DNA of 64,000 bases from Paenibacillus hamazuiensis (GTDB taxonomy: Bacteria; Bacillota; Bacilli; Paenibacillales; NBRC-103111). This document shows positions 49,991 through 58,887 of this stretch, in pieces; the stretch's first letter is position 1, and every line of letters starts with the position of its first letter. The notes beneath the pieces are model-generated. The model saw only the letters and a program-made list of their open reading frames with translations, did not search any database and was not told the origin of the DNA. Position numbers and translations under genes: made by a program. Where the stretch lies: NCBI RefSeq assembly GCF_023276405.1, contig NZ_JALRMO010000001.1, positions 7,093,501 to 7,157,500 on the forward strand. Reading direction: 5' to 3'.

Positions 49991-51706
49991 ATGCTTACAA
50001 AATTTTTTATTAAAAACTTCATGACCTTTATTATTGCGGTCTCCATTCCTGTGTTGATTTTCAGCTTGATGGTGATGAACGTATTTCAAGCTTCGTTAAA
50101 AGAAGAAATAGACACCAATACGCATAAAGCGTTAAATACGTCCAAGGAGACGATCGAGCTCATTTTCTCAGATATGAACAGTATGAAAATACTGATTGAC
50201 TACAACCCTCAAATAAGCTTGCCTTTATTGAGGGTTTTAAGCACGGATGTAGTGACCCATGAGGATACGACGGCGCTGAAGCTCATCCGGCCTTCACTCA
50301 AATCGTCCAGCTATTCGAGAATGTATATCAACTCGATCTACGTTAAAGTGGGCGACAGCAAATACTTTTTGGCGAACGGGGATAAGGAATCGATCACTGA
50401 CTATTATGACACCGCCTGGTATGACAGCTTTAAGAAGCAAAGCAGGGATACGATGCTGTGGACGGAAAAGCGGCGGATCAGCGATCTGGACGTGGTCAGC
50501 ATCTACCAACGAACCAAGCTGGACGGTGTCATTGTCATCAATGTGCGGCAGGAGTACTTCAATAAAATGCTGGACTCCATAACGACATACGATGACCAAT
50601 ATATGGCGGTGCTGAACGAGAAGGGGGAGCTGCTGTTTTCGAATAAAGATATGGAGCAGCTGCTGGAACGGGGGGACGGCGGGGACCAGGCCGGCGAAAC
50701 TGCACGTTTCGCCGATTTGCTCCGAAGCGACCGATACCGCGTAGTGGAAATGTCCTCGGAGCATTATAGTTTCAAATATGTTTCCGTCATTCCGACCATC
50801 ACGATCTACAGCTCGGCGATCCTGATCATTAAGCTGACACTGTATTCGGCGATTGTCTCGCTCCTGATCAGTTCACTGCTGGCTTATTATTTTTCCATCC
50901 GCAATTACAGGCAAATCGCGAGAATATTGAAGATTTTCAAGCTGGCCAAAGCGGGCATGACGCTGCCGAACGTCGTAGAGAAGAAGAAAAACGACGTTTA
51001 TTCGCTGATTCTGAACGATACGATCAATTCCTTCGTCAATCAGAGCCATATGAATCTGCAATTGTCCGAAAGGAAGTACCGGCAGGTACTGGCCGAGCTG
51101 ACGGCGCTCCAATACCAGATCAATCCTCATTTTCTGTTCAATACGCTGCAATCGATCAATTTTGAGGTGTTGAATGTGACTCAGAGGCCTACCTTCGCTA
51201 ACACGATGATCGAGCAATTGTCCGAGATTCTCCGTTATTCGCTCGACAGTCCGATTCAAATGGTAACCATCCGGGAAGAAATCGAGATCACCAAGAAATA
51301 TATCGACATCCAGCGCTATCGCTTCGACAACACGTTCAAGGTTACCTGGACGTATGAGCAGGACGTACTGGAATGCAGCACGATCCGGCTTTTGCTGCAG
51401 CCAATTATTGAGAATTCCGTCCATTACGGAGTATGTAAGGAAGGCGGCTGCTGCCATATTACGATCCAAAGGGACGGCGATGACATCGAGTTTGAGATTA
51501 CGGACAACGGACCCGGCATGTCGGAGCAGCGGCTTGACGAGGTGGTTGCTTCGCTTGAGTCCGAACCCGACTATGGCATCTCCGAGCATATCGGCCTGCG
51601 GAATATCAGTTCACGATTAAGATTAAAATACGGCGACGAGTACAAGCTGTCCATCCGGAGCGCCCCGGGCGAAGGAGTAACCGTCACGTTTAGAATAAAG
51701 GGCTAG
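49991..51706 (+). CDS. Sensor histidine kinase, YesM family
   Basis: A 571-residue membrane kinase. A helix near residues 8-30 and a second near 275-298 enclose an extracellular sensor domain of ~245 residues. The dimerisation/phosphoacceptor motif YQINPHFLFNTLQSIN holds the His, followed by LLQPIIENSVHYGV (N-box), ITDNGPGMS and the G-box region SEHIGLRNISSRL. No classical HAMP is obvious. YesM-like kinases in Paenibacillus and Bacillus sense extracellular sugars or their binding proteins. Its regulator partner is likely the YesN-like protein at 53631, three genes downstream. Confidence 0.9.
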   Translation: MLTKFFIKNFMTFIIAVSIPVLIFSLMVMNVFQASLKEEIDTNTHKALNTSKETIELIFSDMNSMKILIDYNPQISLPLLRVLSTDVVTHEDTTALKLIRPSLKSSSYSRMYINSIYVKVGDSKYFLANGDKESITDYYDTAWYDSFKKQSRDTMLWTEKRRISDLDVVSIYQRTKLDGVIVINVRQEYFNKMLDSITTYDDQYMAVLNEKGELLFSNKDMEQLLERGDGGDQAGETARFADLLRSDRYRVVEMSSEHYSFKYVSVIPTITIYSSAILIIKLTLYSAIVSLLISSLLAYYFSIRNYRQIARILKIFKLAKAGMTLPNVVEKKKNDVYSLILNDTINSFVNQSHMNLQLSERKYRQVLAELTALQYQINPHFLFNTLQSINFEVLNVTQRPTFANTMIEQLSEILRYSLDSPIQMVTIREEIEITKKYIDIQRYRFDNTFKVTWTYEQDVLECSTIRLLLQPIIENSVHYGVCKEGGCCHITIQRDGDDIEFEITDNGPGMSEQRLDEVVASLESEPDYGISEHIGLRNISSRLRLKYGDEYKLSIRSAPGEGVTVTFRIKG

Positions 51707-51737
51707 AAAGACCGCTGCTCGTCAGAATCGTAAGTAA

Positions 51738-51754
51738 TGATACCTCTTCATAAG
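51738..51754 (+). promoter_or_regulatory. Candidate activator site before the permease operon
   Basis: TGATACCTCTTCATAAG lies 33 bp upstream of a perfect TATAAT at 51788-51793 that has no good -35 box. The same 17-mer, with one change, lies at the same distance from the -10 region of the second unit (54402-54418). Confidence 0.6.
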
Positions 51755-51863
51755 TCCGGTACATACAAACGAATTGGTGCAAAATGCTATAATGAAGCCG
51801 AAGAATCCGCTTACATTCCGCCGGCGGAATGATAAAATCAATCTGCAGGGAGGTTTCGTTTCT

Positions 51864-52757
51864 TTGGCTAAACTAAACACCAAGTACATAGGGCTGCTCT
51901 TCATTTCGCCCTGGCTGATCGGGTTTTTGTCTTTCCAGCTGTATCCGCTCGTTGCTTCTTTTGCATACTCGTTTACCGATTACAGCGTTCTCCGGTCGGC
52001 GAAATTCGTTATGTTTGACAATTACATCCGAATGTTTATGATCGATAAAGATTTTTTACATTCGCTTAAGGTCACTTTTTCCTACGCGCTGATGGCGGTG
52101 CCGGGAAAACTTATCTTCGCTCTCATCGTCGCTTTGCTGCTTAATATCAAAATTAAGGGGATGAGCTTTTACCGGACGCTGTTTTACTTGCCTTCCATTC
52201 TCGGAGGCAGCGTCGCGTTGTCCGCACTTTGGCGGCTTATGTTCATGAAGGACGGTATCGTCAACAATATGCTCAAAGGCGTCGGCATTCCTACGCCCGA
52301 CTGGCTGGGAGATCCGCATATTGCGCTGTTCACCATCAGCTCGCTGGAGGTATGGCAGTTCGGATCGTCGATGGTGCTGTTCCTGGCGGCATTAAAGCAA
52401 ATTCCGCAGGAGCTGTATGAAGCGGCCAAGGTAGACGGAGCTTCGTGGGGGTCAGGTTTCTTCAAAATTACGATTCCGCTTATTACGCCTATTATTTTCT
52501 TCAATTTGATCATGCAAACGCTCCATGCTTTGCAAGCGTTTACGTCCGCATTCGTCATCACGGGCGGAGGACCGCTCAAGTCGACCTATCTGGTAGGGAT
52601 GAAGCTGTACAACGAAGGCTTCAACAATTTTAAGATGGGCTATGCTTCGGCCATTTCATGGGTATTGTTCGCCATCATTTTGCTGATTACCCTCTTGATC
52701 TTTAAATCTTCCGACGCTTGGGTACATTATAACGATAAGGAGGAGGGCGCACGATGA
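51864..52757 (+). CDS. ABC sugar transporter permease (LplB/MalF type)
   Basis: A 297-residue inner-membrane permease with six helices and the EAA loop in ELYEAAKVDGASWGSGFFKITIP. The start LLFISPWLIGFLSFQLYPL is typical for the carbohydrate-uptake family CUT1. TTG 51864 is used, with CAGGGAGG upstream; a longer frame from 51774 would run through the promoter. It pairs with the next permease and the lipoprotein at 55579. No ATPase gene is in the window, so a shared ATPase such as MsmX probably energises it. Confidence 0.9.
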   Translation: MAKLNTKYIGLLFISPWLIGFLSFQLYPLVASFAYSFTDYSVLRSAKFVMFDNYIRMFMIDKDFLHSLKVTFSYALMAVPGKLIFALIVALLLNIKIKGMSFYRTLFYLPSILGGSVALSALWRLMFMKDGIVNNMLKGVGIPTPDWLGDPHIALFTISSLEVWQFGSSMVLFLAALKQIPQELYEAAKVDGASWGSGFFKITIPLITPIIFFNLIMQTLHALQAFTSAFVITGGGPLKSTYLVGMKLYNEGFNNFKMGYASAISWVLFAIILLITLLIFKSSDAWVHYNDKEEGAR

Positions 52758-53605
52758 AAGGAAGAGCCGTCACCGGGTGGGTTAGTCATGCCGTCCTTGT
52801 TTTCGGCAGTCTGGTCATGATCTACCCTCTCTTGTGGATGCTATTTGCAACCTTCAAGCAAAATGCCGAAATTTTCGGCTCCAGCAACATTTTGCCGGAG
52901 AAGTTTCCTTTCGATAACCCGTTTGCCGCTTATAAAGCGGGGTGGAACGGGCTTACGGAAATCGGGTTCAGCGATTTTTATTGGAACACGATTGTGATGA
53001 CGGTGCCTACGGTTCTGTTTACGATCATCTCTTGTTCGCTCGTTGCCTACGGCTTTGCAAGATTTAGCTTTCCGTCCAAAAAGCTGTGGTTCGCCGTCAT
53101 GCTGTCGACCTTGATGCTGCCTAATGCGGTCATTGTCATCCCCCGTTATCTGCTGTTCAATAAGCTCGGCTGGCTGAACACATACTTGCCCTTTATTGTT
53201 CCGGCACTGTTCGCCTGCTTTCCGTTCTTCATCTTCATGCTCGTACAATTCATCAGAGGGATTCCGCGTGAGCTGGATGAATCCGCCAAGATGGACGGCT
53301 GCACAGCCGGAGGCATACTGTTCAAAGTGCTTTTGCCTGTCATGAAGCCGGCACTTTTCTCGGCGGGGCTGTTTCAGTTTATGTGGACGTGGAACGAATT
53401 TTTCGATGTATTGATCTATGTCAACAGTGTGGAAAAATATCCGCTCGCGCTAGGCTTGCGTATTTCGATGGATACCGCGTCAGACGTGCAGTGGAATGTG
53501 GTTATGGCCATGGGTCTGCTTTCCGTGCTGCCGCTTGTGCTGATCTTCTTCTTCGCGCAAAGATATTTCGTCGAAGGGATCGCGACCACAGGGCTCAAAG
53601 GCTAA
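52754..53605 (+). CDS. ABC sugar transporter permease (MalG/LplC type)
   Basis: A 283-residue second CUT1 permease, with six helices and the EAA loop in ELDESAKMDGCTAGGILFKVLLP. The C-terminal FVEGIATTGLKG is typical of the family. It overlaps the upstream permease by ATGA, implying equal production. Its transcript continues into the response regulator 25 bases downstream. Confidence 0.92.
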   Translation: MKGRAVTGWVSHAVLVFGSLVMIYPLLWMLFATFKQNAEIFGSSNILPEKFPFDNPFAAYKAGWNGLTEIGFSDFYWNTIVMTVPTVLFTIISCSLVAYGFARFSFPSKKLWFAVMLSTLMLPNAVIVIPRYLLFNKLGWLNTYLPFIVPALFACFPFFIFMLVQFIRGIPRELDESAKMDGCTAGGILFKVLLPVMKPALFSAGLFQFMWTWNEFFDVLIYVNSVEKYPLALGLRISMDTASDVQWNVVMAMGLLSVLPLVLIFFFAQRYFVEGIATTGLKG

Positions 53606-53630
53606 CTATATCCGGTGCAAGGAGGTCGGC

Positions 53631-54374
53631 ATGATGTACAAGTTAATTATCGTGGACGACGAGTCGAAAATCAGATCGGGGCTGGAGAAGCATTACCCTT
53701 GGGCGGAATTGGGGTTTGAAGTCGTAGGAAGCTTCCCGAACGGTCAGGTGGCTTTGGATTATTTACACGATCATCCTGTCGATGTTGTTCTCTCCGATGT
53801 CCGAATGCCGGTGCTCACGGGAACGGAGCTGGCTCAGTGCATTCGTGAGCAGCGATTAAGCCCGCTCGTTGTCTTCCTGAGCGGTTATGCCGATTTTGAA
53901 TATGCCCGGCAAGCGCTCGTTCACGGCGTTCGAAATTATATATTGAAGCCGGTCAAATTCGACGAAATCGTATCCGTTTTCTCCTTGATCAAGCAGGAGC
54001 TGATGGAACGAAGCAAGCCGGAAGCAGCCCGGCGTACGGATCATTCCGCCGATGCGTTCGGCGGATATTACGATAAAATTATTGACATCGTGGAATCTTA
54101 CGTGGCTGTGCATTTAAAGGACGCTTCGCTTGAAGGAGCCGCCCAGCAGGTCAATATGAGCCCGAATTATTTGTCGAAAATATTCAAAGAAAAGACCGGC
54201 AAAAACTTCTCCGATTACTTGTTCGAGATGAAGATGATCAAGTCCAAGGAACTGATGGCCGATATCAACCTCAAAATTTACCACATTTCTTCGGAGATCG
54301 GCTACAACAATCCGAAAAATTTTTCCAGAGCGTTTAAGCAATACCACGGCATTTCTCCGCGGGAGTACAGGTGA
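53631..54374 (+). CDS. Response regulator with AraC-type DNA-binding domain (YesN-like)
   Basis: A 247-residue regulator. The receiver domain (about 1-125) holds IIVDDESKIR, the phosphorylated Asp in VVLSDVRMPVLTG and the Lys in NYILKPVKFDE. The C-terminal AraC domain has two helix-turn-helix parts, LEGAAQQVNMSPNYLSKIFK and ISSEIGYNNPKNFSRAFKQY, ending HGISPREYR. It probably receives phosphate from the YesM-like kinase and activates both sugar operons through the 17-bp element found before each. ATG 53631 follows AAGGAGGTCGGC. Confidence 0.92.
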   Translation: MMYKLIIVDDESKIRSGLEKHYPWAELGFEVVGSFPNGQVALDYLHDHPVDVVLSDVRMPVLTGTELAQCIREQRLSPLVVFLSGYADFEYARQALVHGVRNYILKPVKFDEIVSVFSLIKQELMERSKPEAARRTDHSADAFGGYYDKIIDIVESYVAVHLKDASLEGAAQQVNMSPNYLSKIFKEKTGKNFSDYLFEMKMIKSKELMADINLKIYHISSEIGYNNPKNFSRAFKQYHGISPREYR

Positions 54375-54401
54375 ATTTGCGCCTTAAAAAGGGGTAGAAA
54401 C

Positions 54402-54418
54402 TGATACCTTTTCATAAG
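54402..54418 (+). promoter_or_regulatory. Candidate activator site before the catabolic operon
   Basis: TGATACCTTTTCATAAG, 16 of 17 bases identical to 51738-51754, lies 32 bp upstream of TATTCT (54451-54456), which stands in a matching ATGCTATnnT context. Confidence 0.6.
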
Positions 54419-54462
54419 ATGAGCGCCTGTTTATTCGGAAAAAGGGATGCTATTCTTTGAAA

Positions 54463-54476
54463 AGAAAGCGCTTTAT
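54463..54476 (+). promoter_or_regulatory. Possible cre (CcpA) site
   Basis: AGAAAGCGCTTTAT resembles the cre palindrome TGAAAGCGCTTTCA at the central ten positions. It would place the operon under carbon catabolite control, just downstream of the likely transcription start. Confidence 0.4.
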
Positions 54477-54503
54477 ATTCGAGGCAACACAAAGGAGGTC
54501 GGC

Positions 54504-55565
54504 ATGCGAGAGGCTATGATCCCAGACATGAGAACGGTCGGACTCGTCGAGCTGGAGAGGTTCATTCATGATGCGGTTGCGGCATGCGGAGTACCTGAGG
54601 AGGACTGCGCGAAAGCCGTTGACGTGTTTATGCGGGCGACGCTGCGGGGAGTGGGGCATCACGATATTTACGATTTGCCGTCCCGGATTTCGCGGCTGCT
54701 CAGCGGTGAAATTAATGCGAAGCCGCAGTATAAGCAGCTCAGCGCGTTTAAGACGATGGAAGCATGGGACGTCGATCGCGGGCTCGGCGAGGTTGTATGC
54801 TGCTTTGCCATGGAGCGGGCGAAAAGGCTGGCTGACGAGTATGGCATCGGCATGTGCATTATCCGGAATTCCAATCACTTTCTTGCGGCGGCTCCTTATG
54901 TCGAGCGTGCTGCTGAGGAAGGCTACATTTCCCTGCTGCTGTGCAAGGGCGGCATGAACATGGGAACGATAGGACGCACAGAAAACTGCATGGGCTCGCT
55001 TCCGCTCGGCTTCGGCTTTAGCGCAGGCTCCGATGCTCCTCCTGTTGTATTCGACGCTTGCCTCGCCTACGCATCGCATGGGGAACTTCGCGCACGTGCG
55101 GCCAAAGGTATTCCGATCGAGCCTTGGTGGGGCGTCGATACGGACGGACAGCCGACGACGGATCCGGCTAAAGTGCTGGAGGGTACGAGAATGCCCATCG
55201 GCGGACACAAAGGGTATGCGCTCTCGATGCTGGGAGAAGTGTTAAGCGGCGTGTTTACCGGCGGTTGGATTATGGATCAGGCACCGGACGAAGACGCTGT
55301 GGACAATCATTGGGGGCATACGGCGCTCGTGATTAAGCCGGATACGATGCTCGATATGGCCAAGTTTAAGCAGCGGACGTCGACTTTACTTGACCGCGCC
55401 GACAAGCTTGCACCCGGTGTGCATATCCCGGGGCACGGCTCCTACCGAAGAAAAGCAGGTATGTTAAGCAAAGGAACGATCGATTTGGAAAGCGGTCTGG
55501 TGGAGAAATTAGCGGAAGCGGCCGCCAGGCTGGGAATTGCACCGCTCATCAATGACAGATCTTAA
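54504..55565 (+). CDS. Ldh-family (malate/L-lactate dehydrogenase type) oxidoreductase
   Basis: A 353-residue NAD(P)-dependent dehydrogenase of the Ldh/MDH type-2 family, which acts on 2-oxo or 2-hydroxy acids. Visible features are GVGHHDIYDLPSRI, the catalytic His in IIRNSNHFLAAAPYVERA, GTIGRTENCMGSLPLGFGFS and GHKGYALSMLGEVLSGVFTG. ATG 54504 is preceded by AAAGGAGGTCGGC; the longer frame includes the upstream regulatory region. It is the first gene of the catabolic operon. The substrate is probably a sugar acid, judging from the neighbours. Confidence 0.85.
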   Translation: MREAMIPDMRTVGLVELERFIHDAVAACGVPEEDCAKAVDVFMRATLRGVGHHDIYDLPSRISRLLSGEINAKPQYKQLSAFKTMEAWDVDRGLGEVVCCFAMERAKRLADEYGIGMCIIRNSNHFLAAAPYVERAAEEGYISLLLCKGGMNMGTIGRTENCMGSLPLGFGFSAGSDAPPVVFDACLAYASHGELRARAAKGIPIEPWWGVDTDGQPTTDPAKVLEGTRMPIGGHKGYALSMLGEVLSGVFTGGWIMDQAPDEDAVDNHWGHTALVIKPDTMLDMAKFKQRTSTLLDRADKLAPGVHIPGHGSYRRKAGMLSKGTIDLESGLVEKLAEAAARLGIAPLINDRS

Positions 55566-55578
55566 GGGGGAAAATTCC

Positions 55579-56937
55579 ATGATATCGAAAAGAAAGATTA
55601 CCTTATTGTCATGTGTTTTGTCGCTGGCGGTTGCGTCGGGATGCGCCGGATCCGGTTCCGGTTCTGGCGGCGCTAAAGATGCGAGGAAAAGCGAAGCGGC
55701 TCAACCGGCGGCATCGTCAGCTTCGAAAGAAAATGTTACGCTCCGCTTTTCCTGGTGGGGGAACGAGGTTCGCCATAAAGCAACGATAGACGTGATCAAC
55801 TTGTACATGAAGAAGAACCCGAACGTCACCATTAAGGCGGAATATCGCGGCAAGTCTGAACGGGAGTTGATCGCTACCGGTCTTGCCGGCGGCAGTATTG
55901 CCGACATCGTGCAGCTGAACCCGCCGTGGATGGAGGATTTTACAAGAAACTCCGACTTTTTCGTCGATTTCAACACGAAGAAAAATCTGATCGATTTGTC
56001 CGGCATTGACCCGCAATTTTTGAAAGAAAACGGTGTATTTAACAACAAGCTGGTCGGACTTCCGATGGGCGTCAACGCGACGATCGGGATCATGAATAAA
56101 ACGGTGGCTGACAAGTTCGGCATCCCATCCTCGCTCGATACCAAATGGACATGGGACGACTTCTACAAATACGGGAAAACGGTTAATCAGAAGGACCCCG
56201 AATCGTATATGCTGAACATGGATATCGGCAGTATGGTTGAGTTTGTCCTCAAGCGTTACATTGTGCAAAAGACGGGCAAACATATGATCGGCGACGATTA
56301 CTCGCTGGGCTTTACAAGAGACGATCTGGCGGAAGCGTTGACCTACATCAACAAGCTGTATACGGATAAAGTCGCGATTCCGGCATCCGATGCACAGGTG
56401 TTTAACGATGCCGCACAGACGAATCCGAAGTGGATCAACGGCAAGGCGGTTATGGTGTTCTCCTGGACATCGACCGTATCGCCTTATACAAACGGGGTTA
56501 AAGGCGAATTCGTACCGATCGCTCTACCGGTCCGCGAAGGCGCTAAGAACACGGCTTTGATCGTCAAACCGCCGCAAGTGGTTGCAGTCTCCAATAGGAG
56601 CAAACATATCGACGAAGCGGTGAAATTCGTTAACTTCTTCTTGAACGATATTGAAGCAAATAAAATTTTGAAGGACACCCGTTCCATTTCCGCCGTTAAG
56701 CCTGTAGCTGACGCTGTAGGCGCCGATAAGCTGTACGATCCTGTCGTATTGAAGGGCCATGAATACGGCATGAAAAATATGGGCCTCGGCGATAACGGAC
56801 CTACGACAAACGGCGAGATTATTGAAGTATTGGAAAATGCGGTTGAGATCGTAGCGTATCCGAACGCCAATATCAATAAAGTGACGGATGACTCGATGAA
56901 GCTGATCAATGATATCGTGAAAACAATGAAAAAATGA
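55579..56937 (+). CDS. ABC sugar transporter solute-binding lipoprotein
   Basis: A 452-residue extracellular binding protein. The signal sequence ends in a lipobox, LAVASGC, so the mature protein is anchored by a lipidated Cys. A Gly/Ser-rich linker follows, then the class 1 binding fold (LRFSWWGNEVRHKATIDVIN, VTIKAEYRG, VGLPMGVNATIGIMN, WTWDDFYKYGKTVNQ). It probably captures an oligosaccharide or sugar acid for the permeases at 51864 and 52754. ATG 55579 follows AAGGGGGAAAA. Confidence 0.92.
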   Translation: MISKRKITLLSCVLSLAVASGCAGSGSGSGGAKDARKSEAAQPAASSASKENVTLRFSWWGNEVRHKATIDVINLYMKKNPNVTIKAEYRGKSERELIATGLAGGSIADIVQLNPPWMEDFTRNSDFFVDFNTKKNLIDLSGIDPQFLKENGVFNNKLVGLPMGVNATIGIMNKTVADKFGIPSSLDTKWTWDDFYKYGKTVNQKDPESYMLNMDIGSMVEFVLKRYIVQKTGKHMIGDDYSLGFTRDDLAEALTYINKLYTDKVAIPASDAQVFNDAAQTNPKWINGKAVMVFSWTSTVSPYTNGVKGEFVPIALPVREGAKNTALIVKPPQVVAVSNRSKHIDEAVKFVNFFLNDIEANKILKDTRSISAVKPVADAVGADKLYDPVVLKGHEYGMKNMGLGDNGPTTNGEIIEVLENAVEIVAYPNANINKVTDDSMKLINDIVKTMKK

Positions 56938-57032
56938 TTGAATGATCGTCGCCATAGGGTCAAGGGCAGCCTTGGCCCGGGCTGCTTTCGAGCAAGAGTA
57001 CATCAACCATGTGCAGCGGGAGGTTTCTGAGG

Positions 57033-58031
57033 ATGAGAGTACCTTTTGAACAGTTGTATGGGGAACTCCGAAGGGTGCTGTTGAAGGAAGGCTTTACCGA
57101 AGACAGAGCGGAGCTTTCCGCAAGATTATTTGCCGAGGCCAGCAGGGACGGGTTTTATACTCATGGGCTCAACCGTTTTCCGACCTATCTTGAATACATT
57201 CGCAAAGGCTTTATCGATATCCATGCGGTTCCGGAAAAAGTCGAGGGTATGGGAGCTGTGGAGCGGTGGGATGGACGCAGAGGCCCGGGCAATATCAATG
57301 CCTATCTGAGCATGAGACGTGCGATCGAGCTTTCGCGTACGTACGGTATGGGCTGTGTCGCCATCAAAAACACGAACCATTGGATGAGAGCGGGCAGCTA
57401 TGGCTGGCAGGCAGCGGAGGCGGGCTGTATCGGCATATGCTGGACGAATACGCTGCCGAACCTGGTGCCTTGGGGAGCGGAAGAACGCAAGATCGGCAAC
57501 AACCCGATTGTGCTGGCTGTGCCGCGGGAAGAAGGACCGGTTATTCTCGATATTGCGATGTCTCAATTTTCATATGGTAATCTGAACGCTTATTCGTCAC
57601 GTGGGGAAGCGCTGCCGGTTGCGGGCGGGTATGACGGGGAAGGCCGGTTGACGAACGACCCGGATCAAATATTGGCAAGCGGGAAGCTGCTGCCGATCGG
57701 CTATTGGAAGGGCTCGGGGCTTTCCATCTTGCTGGATCTTATTGCCATGATGCTGTCCGGTGGACGCTCTACATATGAGGTCGGCTTGGACGAGGGCGAG
57801 CAGGCGGTTTCACAAGTGTTTTTGGCGTTTGACACGACGGCGCTTTCGGACCGGAACATGCTGAAGGAGAAGCTTGAGCATGTTATCGACGATCTTCATC
57901 GCTCCATGCCGGCTCAAGGACACCGCGACGTCCGGTATCCGGGAGAAGACACGCTGCGCAGACGGGACGATCATATGCGCAATGGAATTCCTGTCGATCC
58001 GCAAATTTGGCAAACGGTGCTTGACGCTTAA
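57033..58031 (+). CDS. YiaK/DlgD-like 2-keto acid reductase
   Basis: A 332-residue Ldh-family reductase, the same length as E. coli YiaK (2,3-diketo-L-gulonate reductase). The catalytic segment IKNTNHWMRAGSYGWQAAEA, then GCIGICWTNTLPNLVPWGAEE and IGNNPIVLAVP, are very close to YiaK. SQFSYGNLNAYSSRGE and GYWKGSGLSILLDL complete the family pattern. The true substrate may differ from 2,3-diketogulonate. ATG 57033 follows GGGAGG; the longer frame from 57009 lacks a ribosome binding site. Confidence 0.87.
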   Translation: MRVPFEQLYGELRRVLLKEGFTEDRAELSARLFAEASRDGFYTHGLNRFPTYLEYIRKGFIDIHAVPEKVEGMGAVERWDGRRGPGNINAYLSMRRAIELSRTYGMGCVAIKNTNHWMRAGSYGWQAAEAGCIGICWTNTLPNLVPWGAEERKIGNNPIVLAVPREEGPVILDIAMSQFSYGNLNAYSSRGEALPVAGGYDGEGRLTNDPDQILASGKLLPIGYWKGSGLSILLDLIAMMLSGGRSTYEVGLDEGEQAVSQVFLAFDTTALSDRNMLKEKLEHVIDDLHRSMPAQGHRDVRYPGEDTLRRRDDHMRNGIPVDPQIWQTVLDA

Positions 58032-58061
58032 GAAGGCTTCGGCTTTGTGGAGGGGATTGGG

Positions 58062-58841
58062 TTGAAAAAAGTACTGATTACCGGAGCTGCCGGAACAGTC
58101 GGCAAATGTATCTACCTGGGCTTGCGGGATGATCCCGATTACGCGGTGATCGGCACCGATATTTTGGCAGACCCCAGCCTCGGCATCGAAACGATGGATG
58201 TTACGGATTACGAAAGCTGCCTGCGCTGGATGGAAGGCGTCGATACGGTCATTCATATGGCTTTCCGCATGAAGCATCCGAGCCTTGCCGAAGCGTTTCA
58301 GGTTAATTATTTGGGCGTGTACCATGTTTATGAGGCGGCCAGAGAGAGCGGGGTCGGCAGAGTGATCTTCGGCAGCTCCAATCATACTGTAGGCCGTTAT
58401 CTCGCAGATGACGCGGTCGATGAGCATTCGCTTTATCGCCCAAGTAATTTATACGGGCTGTCGAAATGCCACGGAGAGTTAATGGGGAGGCTGTATTCGG
58501 ACAAGTGCGGTATCTCATCGATCAATGTACGGATCGGCACCTTCTTCGGACTGCCTCCGAGATCGAAAAGGGACCTACGCACATGGATCAGCAGCAGAGA
58601 TTTGGTTCATCTGATGAAATGCTGTATTGATGCGGATGCTGATTTGAAGTTCCTGAACTTGTTCGGCATCTCCAACAACCGGGACAAGTATTGGGATATT
58701 TCTTATTTGAAGGACTTAATCGGTTATGACCCGCAGGACGATGGCGCCGCCTATGAAGGAAGCATCCCGCCGGATAAGTTCAATCCGGACGAACTTGTCT
58801 ACCAAGGCGGCATCGGCGCTTTCCGTCCCGCTGTTTATTAG
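58062..58841 (+). CDS. Uronate dehydrogenase-like NAD-dependent SDR
   Basis: A 259-residue extended short-chain dehydrogenase/epimerase. The NAD-binding motif TGAAGTVGKCIYLGL is at the N-terminus and the catalytic Tyr-Lys pair in LYGLSKCHGEL; VIHMAFRMKHPSLAEAFQVN and GSSNHTVGRYL are also typical. The pattern is closest to uronate dehydrogenase, which oxidises uronic acids to aldaric lactones. Neighbouring enolase-superfamily genes would then act on the aldarate. TTG 58062 is chosen, with a GGAGGGG site. Confidence 0.78.
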   Translation: MKKVLITGAAGTVGKCIYLGLRDDPDYAVIGTDILADPSLGIETMDVTDYESCLRWMEGVDTVIHMAFRMKHPSLAEAFQVNYLGVYHVYEAARESGVGRVIFGSSNHTVGRYLADDAVDEHSLYRPSNLYGLSKCHGELMGRLYSDKCGISSINVRIGTFFGLPPRSKRDLRTWISSRDLVHLMKCCIDADADLKFLNLFGISNNRDKYWDISYLKDLIGYDPQDDGAAYEGSIPPDKFNPDELVYQGGIGAFRPAVY

Positions 58842-58887
58842 TTCGACGCGATTAGGTTAACCATTTAGCCAAACAGGAGGGGTGCTA

